Part shown: positions 48,205 to 59,067 of the stretch, one piece after another
Layout: the number at the start of each line of letters is the position of its first letter
How positions within the stretch are numbered: the stretch's first letter is position 1
Origin: Takakia lepidozioides
Taxonomy: Eukaryota > Streptophyta > Takakiopsida > Takakiales > Takakiaceae
Assembly: GCA_030704615.1 (NCBI GenBank)
Contig: CM060733.1
Span: 61,382,001 to 61,446,000 of the forward strand
DNA: 64,000 bases
Direction: 5' to 3'
Notes under the pieces: model-generated
Databases searched by the model: none
Seen by the model: the letters and a program-made list of their open reading frames with translations, nothing else
What the model was told of the DNA's origin: nothing
Program-made: the position numbers and the translations under genes

Positions 48205-48289
48205 TTGTTCACTTGCCTGGTGTCGGTTTTTCCAATGCATTGTAATGTTCCTTTTTATCATCCTAAATATGAATGACTCTCTGACAGAT

Positions 48290-48439
48290 TAGAGCACTTG
48301 TTTATCCTCCTGCGCAAGGGTTGCGTTTGATTATTTTTGACGTGAATGGAGTCTTGTGCAAAATCTTGAAGTACCAGAAGAGCTATAATGTCCCCCGGTT
48401 TTCAGAATCGGACTACAGTATTCTAGCTCTTGTCGGGTT
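48290..48439 (+). pseudogene. FCP1-like gene split by a retroelement, left half
   Basis: After a CTGACAG acceptor the frame reads LRLIIFDVNGVLCKIL (HAD motif I, DxNG in place of DxDx) and ESDYSILALVG, then meets the element at 48440. The matching right half resumes at 59773. GGTT (48436-48439) is the left copy of the apparent target duplication. Confidence 0.75.
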
Positions 48440-48775
48440 TATCAAGTTATTTTACCACTAGTGTGAAACTAGCTAGGAAATAGCTATCTTTTACATATTG
48501 ACATTTGGGATTGGCCCAAGTGTCAAATCCAGGGGTCAAGGCAGATTTAGGCCCTGGAGTGGTTATCTTCACGGCAAGCGCGGGAGGCTCATCTTTCTCG
48601 AGTTGAGCCTCACCGCGCCTAGCTATGGCGCCGTAGTGTGGATTCCCCATGGCGTGGGGTGCACTTGGCTTGACTTGTATTTGAGTGATGAGGTTATATA
48701 TGCATGAGTTTATGCTTCAGCTTTGTGAGCTCGCATGAGCTTGTCTTGTATTCTTCTTTATCACTCGAGAAAGAT
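48440..48775 (+). repeat. 5' terminal segment L
   Basis: Begins TATCAAGTTATTTTACC (TGTCAAG in the two related copies). It matches L' at 59258-59584 up to the TTTATCA word near 48770, with about half a dozen small differences. The sequence continues into the leader without a repeat boundary on this side. Confidence 0.8.
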
Positions 48776-51545
48776 CAGCTCGTATCTATGAGTGCTAGAT
48801 ACGAGTTAGTTGTAGCACTTGTGGTTTTTGCTTGAGATTGAGAGAAACCAAGTTGTTATGCAAGGAGCACCATGAAGCTCTTGGTTGTTAGAAGCGGAGG
48901 CGATGTGGGTTACGAGGTGGTAGACCTTGGCATTCGATCTTCAGCTTCAGAGATGAAAGCACCATGCTGCAGGTAATTCCAGAGCACCTTGATGGTTTCA
49001 GATTGTGTACATGCATGAGCAAGCACGATTGGAAGAGGACCAGTCAAGAGCAGGTTATAGTGGCTTTGGTGGCAAAGCTGAGAACTGGACCTGGGAATGC
49101 GAGCTTTCATTGTGAAGGATTGCAAGACCAAGCGAAAGGGCTGATTTGGCTTGGGGCAAATCAATGCACTTTGTGGAGTATGGTGAGATTGGGTTTCAAT
49201 CTCGAGCTTCAGCATTGAGAGGGCTCTTGTCATGGCAAGAGCAGGGCTGGAACAGGAGCTAAGAGGTGCGGCAAGGCCATGGAATGTGCACCTAGGGTTT
49301 CAGAGCTTGGAAGAAGAGCTCTTGCACCACAAGAGAGTTCTTGTGGCTGGAGATGTAAGCCTTAGGGTTTCAGGAGCTTGGCAAAGGCTGTGGAGTGCTT
49401 AGTCTTGTCTTAGAGAGCATCAAGGAGCCAAGGAGCCAAGATAGGGGGCTGATATCTCTTGTGTGAAGAGGTTGCATGTGTGGAGCATGTATTCAGCTCA
49501 TTGAAGCTTCCATCTTCAAGCTTGGAGGGCAAGCAAGGAAGAGGGAAGGGCTGACTTCCCTTATGTGAGGGCAATGTTGTGTGGAGCATGCTATCAGCCT
49601 GGTGAAGGCTTGCACTTTTAGGTGTGGGAGTGCAAGAAGGAAGGAAGGGGCTGGTTTCCCTGTAGGGCATGTAGAGCATGCTTTCAGCCTGCTGAAGCTT
49701 GTATTTTCAGGTTTGTGGGTGCAAGAAATGAAGCAAAGGAGCTGATTCTCTTATGGTGAGAGTGGGGCATGTGTGGAGCATGCCTTCAGCCATTGAGGCT
49801 CTTGTTTTCAAGCTTAGAGAGCTAGAACGGAAGGTCTAGGGCTGGTTTCCACTTGGAGTGAAAGAAAAGCACTTGTAGGGCCTATGTGAGTTGGGGTTTC
49901 AACTTCAAGCTTGAAGGGAGCGCAACTCTTGAAGCAACAGGTGTAGAGGGCTGGAATAGGCTCTAAGACAGATGCTATGGCCAAGAGAGTGTGCTTGAAT
50001 GAGTGCTCACAAGGGCTGGGAACCAGCAGGGCTTGGTTGTTTGCCATTGAGTTTAGTGGCGTGTTTGGGGAGGCTAAGTGAGAAAGAAGGCTTGGTTTGT
50101 GGCAACCACCTCATGGCTTAGGGCTACTATGGTGGTGTGTGGGAGCCGAAAGAGCAAGGATACCTTGCTGATTTCCTCACAGCCACCATAGCTCGGTGGA
50201 AAGAAGCCTAGAGTCCAAGAGACACAAACCCTAGCTTGGCGTGGCTAAACCCCTTGGAGAAATGGCTAAACTGCCAGAGCGGCCATGTGTGGGGCTGTGA
50301 CAGGCTGTGTGGCTGTGAAGGCTGTTGTGCCCCTTTGGGGCTGTGACGGGCTGTGAGGCTGTGCAAGGGCTGTGACAGGCTGTGTGTGTGTTGAGGGCTG
50401 TGACAGGCTGTGCTGGCCTGTGGGGCTGTGACGGGCTGTGACAAAGAATGTGGCCTTTGGGGCTGTGACGGGCTGTGTGCCTGAAGGGGTGTGTGACGGG
50501 CTGTGACAGGTTGTGTGCTGTGCTGTTGAAGAAACAGGCTGTGCCCTGAACGGCTGTTGTTGTGACCTGGCCTTTGGGCCTGTGAGGGGCTGTGACTGCC
50601 TGAAGGCTGCTGTGAATGCCTGAGGCCTTTGGGCTGTGATCTGTTCCTGTGACAAGGCTGTGAGGGGCTGTGTGTTGTGGACTGTGATGACGGGCTGTGA
50701 ATGTTGTGAGAGGCTGTGAAAAAAGGGGCTGTGACAGAGGACGGGCTGCTGTGTGTGAACAAAATGTGAACAGGCTGTGCCCAGTGGCCTGTGGGACTGT
50801 GACGGCTGTGACCAGTGAGCTGTGTGGGCCTGTGCTGGTCTGTGGTGGCCCGTGTTGACCTGTGGACGGCCTGTGCTGACTCGTGGAGGCACTGGTGGAC
50901 TGCCTAAGGACTGGCATGTGGTCTGGAAGGCCGAATTTTGAAGCTCGTGGAGGGCGGTTTGAGGAGTATCTTCATGATATTCCCATGGTCATGGTGAGGA
51001 GTGTTGGGATGAGGCATGCTGGGGTTAGGCATTGCTTTAGCTTCTCTTCCTCGTAGTTTCCACCCTCTCATTAGGCCAAGACCTTTCCGTAGGTGGAGGC
51101 AAGAGTCAGTCCGGGTTTGGGCTGGGGTCCTTGCAGGAGCAACACCGTGGAGTTGTTTTTGGTGTGGGGGAGTTGTCGTTCTGATTTCTTGTGTTTGGAT
51201 CCCCTCCATACCTGCATGCTTGACTGTGCGCCATGCTAGTTTTGTGTGGGCGCTTGTTTTTATAGGTGATTGGTCCGGATTTGATCACCGGCCAGTCCTA
51301 GAGCATGCTGTCGATGGTGAGGCTGGGGTGATGACCAGACCATCATTGTTTCTCCTGTGGTGAGGTTGGAGGTGATGACCAGCCAACCATAGGAGTGCTT
51401 GCGGTGGATGCAGGTACAGGTGTAGGCTATGTTAGGAACTTAGTATTCCAAACCATAAGCCGCAACAGGTTCTCTACCCGGTTACCTTGTGGAGAGGGGT
51501 TAGGGACATGTTCATGACCGGTTGAGTGTCAACACGGAGGTGCCA
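48776..51545 (+). other. Non-coding leader of the retroelement
   Basis: No gag-like coding. It contains several near-repeats of GCATGTGTGGAGCATG with CTTCAGCC (49480-49790). The first part is shared with the inverted copy at 585-2535. Confidence 0.7.
50278..50930 (+). repeat. GGCTGTGACG minisatellite in the leader
   Basis: Dozens of imperfect GGGCTGTGACGGGCTGTG-type units. Long minus-strand open frames here (His/Ser/Pro-rich) are by-products of the repeat and not genes. Confidence 0.85.
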
Positions 51546-51549
51546 CTAG

Positions 51550-53421
51550 TTGCTGGGGACAGTGCCGGTTCGAGCACTAGCGATACTAGTGGGTACACGA
51601 GACGGTGTGCGGTTTAGGCCACCTTCACCTCCTGTGTCTTCTACGGAAGGTTCTGATTCGGATTGTGAATCAGGAGGACTCATACCGGCGGTGCAAGTTG
51701 TTTCTTTGCCATTGTTGTGGGACACAATGGAGGAGATGTATGGAGCTACCAAGGGGCCACGAAGGTACTCTGGGGCGGTGGGCACCATCGAGTTGGATGA
51801 TTTTATCCAAGAGTTTGATAGTTGGTGTGATTTGCAGCAAATGCGCAATCCACAACTATTTACGCCTTTCATGGCATGGAAGGGCTGTTTCAGCACCTTG
51901 AGGGGCCGCCTATGGATGATTACCATGAGTTCAGGCGGGGGCATGAGGTTGAGATCGAGGAGTGGAGGATGTACTGGTCACCCGACTATGTCTCCATCAC
52001 TAGGGGCACTAGAGCCACGAGGGCAGTGGCTACACCTGCCGCTGCACCGGCAGCTTCAGCAAGCAGCAGTGGGACTGGTGGTACAGTAGCTACGACGTCC
52101 ACCCAAGCCACTACCGCACCAGCACTAGCACCCGTGCCTGCCTTCAACCTGTTGTGGAGTTCTTCGAAGAGTTGAGAGGGAACTACAAGGGGTGAGGACA
52201 GAGAAGTTGCGGAGCTTGCAAGAGTTCCAACGGAAGCCGACCGAGAGCTTGAGGGAGGCTTTCACTCGCATGAGGCGCTTGATAAATGTAACCCAAGGGT
52301 TACGGAAGCTCAGGCAGTCCAATTCTGGTATGGGATATTGGACAAGGAGCTGAGGAGAAGGGTGCGGGATGCAACTCTCTACAAGCGGCCCAACCCACCT
52401 TAGCAAATGTGTTTTTGCTGGCAGAGCGGATAGAGCTCAACATGGTGGAGGAACGTGGTCATGGTGGATTTGCTAAGGAGACACCACGGGGTAGTGGTGC
52501 TCCTAGCCAACCACTACCTCAACGTGCTCAAGGCAACAAGGGGGCTCAGGTGAAGCTCAGGGAAGGGCAGAGAGGACCTCAGATGCAGGGGTCTCTCCCT
52601 TCATTTGCTGGCCAACAACGGGCGGATGTGGTGTGCTGGACATGTGGAGGACCCCATGTCAAGAAGGATTGCCCAGAGGAGGCAAAGGGCGGCACATGCA
52701 CAGCCTGCAGTTGCAGTGTGGGCATTGTGGCAAGCACGGGCATGGAGAGGCCCAGTGTTATGTTTTGCATCCTGAGTTGCGCCCAGGCCAGTTCCAAGGG
52801 AACAATGGTGGCCGGGGGCGAGGTGGAGCAGCCCAGAGAGGACGAGGTGGCCAGCCACGAGGTGCAGGCCAAGGGCAAGCTCAACGTGGCCAAGGACGCG
52901 GAGGTCAGGGTGTTGACCAAGGCATGGCCAACCGGCTTCAGCAGCTAGAGCAGAGGCTCGCTGCCATGGCTACAGCTCAGGTGGTACCGGCTCTAAGGCC
53001 GGATGGTCCACCTCCTGCTCCTGAGGGAGGAGATATGGGAGGCATGGGATTCATGTGTGGAGCAGCACTACCACTAGTGCAGGTGGAGTCTGCTGCAGCC
53101 GTGACTCGAGGAGCAGCACGAGTTCCTGAGCCACGAGGTGCAGAGGTGGAGTTGGATCCACAGCGTGGGGAGGCAAGCCGTCAGGCTAGGCTTCCTCAGT
53201 CATTCACATTGGCGGAGACAGTGTCGACGCCATCCATGGCACCTAGTTCTCGCCCGACTGTTACCGAGGCGGAGGTTACTATGCCATTGGGGAGAGCTAC
53301 ACGGGTAGCACCACTACCTAGTGTTGCCAAGGCTACGGCAGCTAGTGTGCTGCTAGGAGCGGCCACATCTGTGTGCCAGGCTCCATTGTTTTCGGCTACC
53401 ATGATTGCGACGCCGGGGTAA
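51550..53421 (+). pseudogene. Retroelement gag with two zinc knuckles, frameshifted
   Basis: Capsid-type sequence appears as FDSWCDLQQMRNPQLFTPFM (frame 1), then HEFRRGHEVEIEEWRMYW (51876 frame), then LQEFQRKPTESLREAFTRMR and AVQFWYGILDKELRRRVRD (52210-52370). Zinc knuckles CWTCGGPHVKKDC (about 52633) and CGHCGKHGHGEAQC (about 52717) are CX2CX4HX4C type and lie in different frames. An RG-rich linker and a Pro/Ala-rich tail follow, to a stop at 53421. Gag packages the element RNA. Two knuckles plus an RGRGG tract suggest strong RNA binding. Confidence 0.8.
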
Positions 53422-53655
53422 GACCAGCTGAGGTGTTCAGGCTGGCAGCTACACTCTGTGAGAGTGGGGAGGTTACTTCATCTTCTGCGGAGATAGTGGG
53501 AGGTGTAGTGCCGGAGGGATCCTCGGATTTGAGGGTCAAGACTGCCACGGCGGCGCCATGGCAAGCTGCAGCTGCCAGGTTGATGGAGCTGCCAGCTAGG
53601 CCAGCCATTGAGCGCGCCATGGTGACACCTGGAGTTGTCATGTTAGACAACCAGG

Positions 53656-55461
53656 ATGGCATTTTTTCTGTTTGAGTGGACCGGCAGGCAAGAGGTACCG
53701 GCCACTGCGGTCTTGTTGGACTCGGGAGCTCAGCCACTGATGCTGGGCAGAGCTGCTATTGCAGGCTTGGGCCTCACGGAGGCGGATATGGAGCCTTGTC
53801 CTTTCCAGATACAGACGTCTCTGGGAGGATCGGAGCAGGCTCGGGGCATGACACGGCATGAGTTGGCTATCAGACTACGGCCGGATCACCCTACAGATGG
53901 CTCAGTGATGCGAGCCAAGGCCATTGTGACAGACGCAGTCTCATACGATGTCCTGGTTGGTGGGGCAGTGTTGTACCCCATGGGCTTCACCCTGGATTTT
54001 TGGGAGGAGTCAGCTTCCTATAGGCCTGCATGGCAGTCAGGGGAGGGCCGGCGTGTGCAGCTCCCTGTGACGTTCATAGGAGGAGTTGCGGTTGCCCAGC
54101 GAGGCAAGATGCCACTAGCAGCATTCACAGCGGCAGTGAGTTGGCCTAGAGAGTTGCTTGAGGGCAATGCTCATTCAGAGGATGTACCACCTCCGGGAGA
54201 GCAGGATGACATGTATGGTATGGCGGAGTTGCCTACCATGGTTGCTCAGACTCCATTGTGGGGCACGAGCAAGGATTTGCAGCGGGATGCTGATCGACGG
54301 GTGCAACAAGCCTGGGTGGAGGCTTTTGTACCGTCAGGAGAGGAGGAGAGTGTGGGGATTGCACCAGGACCACCTCAATTGTCTCCATTGGACACCACAC
54401 CTATTGTGTGGCAGTATCCGGATGAAGGCATTTGTCTTCTGGACTTGTTTGGCGGGATCAGCACCGGATTGGCTGCTGTGTTACAGGCAGGTGTACGAGT
54501 TCGGCGTTACCTGTATGTGGAGAGGGATGAGACTGCACGACGCGTTTCACTTCGCCATGTTGCTCAGTTGGTGCAGCGGTACCCTGAGTTGTTGTCGGTG
54601 TCTGCAATTCGTGGATATCAGCAGGCCTTGCCAGCAGACATTTCGTTGCTGGGGGCGCAGGATTTGGAGCGGGTTGGCTCCATTGATCTGGTAGTGGCAG
54701 GTTTGGCCCTGCCAAGGCATTCATCAGCCGGGCATGGCAATGGATTGCGAGACTCGAGGTCGGGTCTGTTTTGGGAGATGGTGCGGGTTTTGCGCCACTT
54801 GCAGCTTCAGCTTCATCAAGCTGTATCTCCAGCATACATCTTGGAGAATGTGCCACTGATGGGCGATTCTCGGGCCAGGGTGATGGCCAGTGTGCATCAA
54901 GTCCGGTCGTGGCTTGGGTCAGCAGTGTTGCTAGATGCAGCTACAGTGGGGTCACGGGCTCATCGTCCACGGCTATGGTGGACTAACTTGATGCCACCCG
55001 CACTGCTCAAGCGTGCATTTGATGGGGTGCAGCGGCCAGCACATCTCACAGTGGATAACATTCTGGACACAGGGAGGCAGTCTCAACGTGTGAGACACGA
55101 TGACCGTTCGCCTTTGGCAGTGGTCAACAAGGTGGGTCAACCACGAGCAGCATTACCTACACTGCTCAGCTTCCCAGGATCGCATGCTTTCCGGGATAGT
55201 GGACCTGGCCTCCTGTGGGATGCTCAGTTGCAGCAGTTAGTGGAGCCTAATGCTGACGAGCGTGAGCGGGCAATGGGTTTTACCACTGGTACCACGGCGG
55301 TGTCGTCTCTTTCTGAGGCATCACGTCGTCAAGTGTTGGGGCAAGCAATGGATCTCAATTGCTTGACCTGGATTATCAGCTTGGCTCTGCTGAGCAACGC
55401 AGAGTGCGGAATACACTTCCCTCAATGGTCTCTCTGCCTACCGAGACGGTACAGGCAGTGA
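53656..55461 (+). CDS. Pol N-terminal part: aspartic protease fused to cytosine-5 DNA methyltransferase
   Basis: One 601-residue frame. The retropepsin motif VLLDSGAQ has its catalytic Asp at residue 22. The methyltransferase starts with SAM-binding motif I (LLDLFGGISTG, residues 261-271). It continues through the motif IV region (DLVVAG...SGLFWEMVRVL, 344-378), motif VI (ILENVP, about 396-401), motif VIII (HRPRLWWTN, about 436-444) and motif X (ERERAMGF, about 534-541). In this frame the motif IV loop reads ALPRH and lacks the Pro-Cys nucleophile, but the overlapping +1 frame over 54707-54718 spells Pro-Cys-Gln-Gly. These enzymes transfer methyl from SAM to cytosine C5. The RSGLFWE and WWTN segments look closer to Dnmt3/bacterial-type enzymes than to plant CMT. 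Protease and methyltransferase are in one frame, so the domain is part of pol, not a nested insertion. Confidence 0.88.
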   Translation: MAFFLFEWTGRQEVPATAVLLDSGAQPLMLGRAAIAGLGLTEADMEPCPFQIQTSLGGSEQARGMTRHELAIRLRPDHPTDGSVMRAKAIVTDAVSYDVLVGGAVLYPMGFTLDFWEESASYRPAWQSGEGRRVQLPVTFIGGVAVAQRGKMPLAAFTAAVSWPRELLEGNAHSEDVPPPGEQDDMYGMAELPTMVAQTPLWGTSKDLQRDADRRVQQAWVEAFVPSGEEESVGIAPGPPQLSPLDTTPIVWQYPDEGICLLDLFGGISTGLAAVLQAGVRVRRYLYVERDETARRVSLRHVAQLVQRYPELLSVSAIRGYQQALPADISLLGAQDLERVGSIDLVVAGLALPRHSSAGHGNGLRDSRSGLFWEMVRVLRHLQLQLHQAVSPAYILENVPLMGDSRARVMASVHQVRSWLGSAVLLDAATVGSRAHRPRLWWTNLMPPALLKRAFDGVQRPAHLTVDNILDTGRQSQRVRHDDRSPLAVVNKVGQPRAALPTLLSFPGSHAFRDSGPGLLWDAQLQQLVEPNADERERAMGFTTGTTAVSSLSEASRRQVLGQAMDLNCLTWIISLALLSNAECGIHFPQWSLCLPRRYRQ

Positions 55462-55680
55462 GTGGGGGCGAGCATATGAGGACCACGGGGTGCATGCATC
55501 CATGGCACACGTGGGAGGTGCTCGAGGTTCAGAGGGAGTTGGCAGCCAAGGCGGCTGTGATGGATGAGGTTGGGGATTCTTCTCGGTTGAGGAGGTCCTC
55601 AAGGATGAGATGATGGGGCAGGATGAGCCTTGTCATTGACTGAGCAGGTAGGGAGTACTGCTCAAGAGGTTGCAGCATAG

Positions 55681-56453
55681 CAACCACGGGACGCGTCCTC
55701 TACCTCTAAGCCCACTGGACTTAAGTTTGTAGTTACGGAGGACAATTGGGAGCCTGACATTGGACCCATTGTCACCGGAGGAGAGAGACGACGTATACGG
55801 CGGTTCCTGAGGGCTTACAGGAATTGCTTTGCCTTCAGTTTGAAGGACTTGGGAGCACTGAAGGGTCAAGAGATCCGTATTGAGTTGGCCACTGACACGC
55901 CAATCTTTCGGAGACCCTATAGATACAGTGACATGGAGAGGTCTTTGATTCAGATGAGGACTCAAGATCTCTGGGAGGCAGGTTTGGTGGAGCTCTCTGG
56001 TGGAGAGTATGCTTCAGCCACAGTGATGCCAGCCAAGAAGGATGTCTATGGCAATTGGACGGAGAGACGTATGTGCGGTGATTACCGGCCTGTAAATCGT
56101 CAGACAAGTCCGATAAGTATGCCATGCCAACACCAGAGGAGATCTTTGATGCCATCGGGCATGCTAAGGCCTTTAGCACTTTGGATTTACGATCCGGATA
56201 TCACCAGTTGCCAATCAAGGAGGCGGACAAGCAGAAGACGGCATTCTGGGGGATCAATGAGCACGGCAAGGATTGCCTATATCAGTGGCGGTTCTTACCA
56301 TTTGGGCTTAAGAATGCTCCTGCAGAGTTTCAGAGAGTCATGGATAGGATTCTAGCAGGGGTGGACTTTGCTCGGTGCTACATAGATGACATCATCATCT
56401 TTAGACGATGGAGGAGCATGAGAGACACCTTCAGGTGGTATTGGAGCGCTTGA
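55681..56453 (+). pseudogene. Ty3-type reverse transcriptase, frameshifted
   Basis: The N-terminal part RRIRRFLRAYRNCFAFSLKD precedes PYRYSDMERSLIQ, the DVYGNWTERRMCGDYRPVN segment, FSTLDLRSGYHQL and LPFGLKNAPAEFQRVMD. The catalytic CYIDDIIIF is near 56378. The frame changes near 56106 and 56402, each within a short A- or T-rich word. Confidence 0.9.
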
Positions 56454-57520
56454 GAGCGCACGGATTGAAGTTGCATCCGGGGAAGTGCAAGTTTTTCCAC
56501 AACCAGATTGAGTATCTGGGTCACATGATATATCCTGGAGGATTGGGGGTACAGCAGACTAAGGTAGAGGCCATTGCACAAATTCCACGCCCCACGGATG
56601 TGAGCCGAGTTCGAGCTTTCATGGGGTTGGCAAACTATTATAGACGGTTTGTCAAGGGATTTAGTACCATTGCAAAGGCTCTAACCAAGCTGACCAAGGT
56701 GGACCAGGAGTGGCAGTGGGAAGATGAGCAGGAACGAGCTTTTCAAGAGCTCAAGGCGAGGTTGACCTCGGCGCCTATCTTGAGACGACCTATCAGGGGG
56801 CGTCCCTTTCAGCTGCATACGGATTGGAGCATGCTGGGGCTTGGAGCGGTGCTCACACAGGTGGATGATGAGGGAAGAGAGTTCGTAGTGGCTTACGCTA
56901 GCCGCTCGAACAACGCTGCAGAGGCTAAGTACAGCTCATATGAGGGAGAGTGCTTAGCTGCAGTGTGGGCCGTGGCACACTTCAGGTGCTATCTATACGG
57001 CAATCTTTTCACCCTTGTCACGGATCACCAGCCACTCAAGTGGTTGATGGAGTCAGACAAGCTTACGGGGAAGCTTGCACGGTGGGCACTTATACTCCAG
57101 GAGTATGACTTTCAGGTTGTGCATCGACCGGGTTTGGTCAATCGGGATGCGGATGGATTGAGTCGCAATCCATGCATGAGCCAGCAGGATGACACTGGAG
57201 CTCGGTGGCATGGTGAGACGGACGAGGAGATGGTGCCGGGATGGCACGCATCTGCATTTTTGTGTATCTTGGCATCGGGAGGTCAGATTGGACCTACAAC
57301 AGGGATGACTGTAGACGGAGTGTCTGAGGACCCTGAGGCTAGTGATGAGCTAGGTGGTGCCAGAGATATACATGAGGATTCGGCTGTGTTGGACTACCTC
57401 CGCACGGGAGACACGGCAGCCATTGTGACTGCCAGGGAGAGGGATCGGATCCTGCAACGAGCCAAGAGGTTCAAGTGGGAGGGATACACCTACTTCGAGT
57501 GTGGGAGGATGGTCGGGTGA
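56408..57520 (+). pseudogene. RT thumb/connection and RNase H, with pol linker
   Basis: Starts with HGLKLHPGKCKFF and IEYLGHMI, then VRAFMGLANYYRRFVKGF, RNase H motifs FQLHTDWSMLGLGAVL, YSSYEGECLAAVWAVAHFR and VTDHQPLKWL, and finally VVHRPGLVNRDADGLSR. The following roughly 100-residue linker has no recognised domain and leads to the integrase zinc-binding region through a frame change near 57482. Confidence 0.88.
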
Positions 57521-57529
57521 GGATTGTGC

Positions 57530-58600
57530 CTCACCCCACACAGCGTGCACGGTTAGTGCGGCATGCCCATGAGGAGTTGGGGCATTTTGGAGTGCGACGC
57601 ACTCACAGTTTACTGCAGGGGCAGTATTGGTGGCGTGGTATGCATACAGAGGTGCAACAGTTTGTGGCTAGGTGCATGGTGTGTGACAGGGTGCGTGCTT
57701 CATTCAACGCCCCTACACCACAGTTGCATCCTTTACCATCATGGGATTGGGCTACAGGTGGAGTCTTGACTTCGCAGGACCGTTGCCACTGACTATGCGC
57801 CACCACAGATATGTGTTGGTGATGGTGGAGCACTTCTCCAAGTGGATTGAGTTGGTTCCATTGCCTGACAAGGCTAGTGAGGGGGCTGCGTATGCATTCT
57901 TGGATCGTGTGCTTAGCCGATTTGGTGCTCCAGCTGAGGTACTCACGGACCAAGGGAGAGAGTTCTTGGGGGAGTTTCAGGCTTTGTGTGATAAAGCCTT
58001 GATAGACCACCGCACCACTTCTCGGGATCATCCTGAGGCCGATGGCTTAGCAGAGAGAGTTGTTCAGACGGTGAAGAGGGTTTTGCGCAAGTATGGCTTG
58101 CAGAAGGGACACCTAGGAGATTGGGATCTTCAGGTTCCTTGGTTAGCCATGGGCTACAGGTTCAGCAAACAAGCATCACTTGCCTCCTTCTCACCATATT
58201 TCCTTCTCTTTGGCCGAGAGCCGGATTTGCCTGCAGCCATTCGTAGGGACACTGCTCAAGTCCTTAACCTTGACGATCCGGACGTGTGGGTACGTGCATG
58301 TGATCAGCGTGCAGAGTTGTTCAAGAAAGTCATGCCCATGGCTTTTGAGAACCTTGCCATTGCACAGCACCGTGATACGTTGAGGTATGCCACTATACGT
58401 GGTGGAGGATATCGTCCTGGGGTTCGGAGGTTTAGCCCTGGTGACTATGTTTATTTGCAGCAGACTGCTCCTACGACTCTGGATGTTACTGCAGGGCGTG
58501 TTATTCTGAGGGTTCGAGAGGTGTTGCCCTCAGGGGTCCTGATCTTAGAGGGTCGGGATGGCATGACTTGGAAGACCATGTGCGTAATTGTGCGCCATGT
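57530..58600 (+). pseudogene. DDE integrase
   Basis: The H2C2 zinc-binding part HAHEELGHFG...CMVCDRV is at 57560-57700. The catalytic core in the frame from 57741 has WSLDFAGPLP, LTDQGREFLGEF and DHPEADGLAERVVQ, giving the D, D and E of retroviral-type integrases. A GPY/F-like region (GDYVYLQQTAPTTLD...RVILRVREVLPSGV) follows. The frame change near 57738 separates zinc finger and core. This core identifies a strand-transfer integrase, not a DIRS-type tyrosine recombinase. Confidence 0.9.
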
Positions 58601-58807
58601 CACCTTCCCAATGTCGATGGCAGAGTTGACCCAAACTTGGCAGTGGTACCTGCAGGTTTGAGGTGCATGCTCTGTGGGTCTGCCAAAGGGGCAGCCACCA
58701 TGCTGGTGTGTGATCGATGCTCAAGGGGTTGGCATATGGGATGCTTGACACCACCTCTTGAGAAGGTTCCTGACGGAGATTGGTTGTGTCCACACTGCTT
58801 GGGATAG
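58568..58807 (+). CDS. PHD finger at the pol C-terminus
   Basis: The frame reads HLPNVDGRVDPNLAVVPAG, then a complete C4HC3 array: CMLC, 11 residues, CDRC, four residues, H-M-G-C, LTPPLEKVPDGDWL, CPHC. This is a textbook PHD zinc finger, a fold that commonly reads histone H3 tail methylation. It lies one base out of frame with the integrase (shift near 58574), and the sequence between them continues sensibly across that shift. So it is most likely the integrase C-terminal extension, in the position where many plant Ty3 elements have a chromodomain. Confidence 0.88.
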   Translation: MEDHVRNCAPCHLPNVDGRVDPNLAVVPAGLRCMLCGSAKGAATMLVCDRCSRGWHMGCLTPPLEKVPDGDWLCPHCLG

Positions 58808-59053
58808 TGGCAGTGGACATGACTGGAGGCAGCTAACAAGACATGGGAGGCCAAGCTCATAGGAGTCAATACATGAGATCCCAAGCTCAAGTTCACAGGT
58901 TGCAAGACGGCGACTAACGATGGGGCAACTCTTGCACCCGGCCTCTTGATCTATCGAGTTTGAGTGTAGTAGGGATAGTGGTGGAGGACTTAGTGAGGCT
59001 ATGGTCACTATCACATCTTGTGGGCTACCTGGACTTAGAGGGACCTAAGCACC

Positions 59054-59067
59054 AGCTAGGGGGCGAT
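59054..59067 (+). promoter_or_regulatory. Polypurine tract
   Basis: AGCTAGGGGGCGAT directly before the TGTGTGGACTAG start of segment T. This is the usual plus-strand priming site next to a 3' LTR. Confidence 0.65.

Noticed and set aside
48440-50400. A conventional ~2-kb LTR
   Set aside because: The right end of the element has only a 327-bp piece of this sequence followed by segment T, and the purine tract lies before T rather than before the L-like sequence; a long LTR remains possible only if the right end was rearranged.
50208-50917. Long minus-strand frames (up to 228 codons, His/Ser/Pro/Gln-rich)
   Set aside because: They are translations of the GGCTGTG minisatellite on the wrong strand of the element; three overlapping frames are open simply because the repeat lacks stops.
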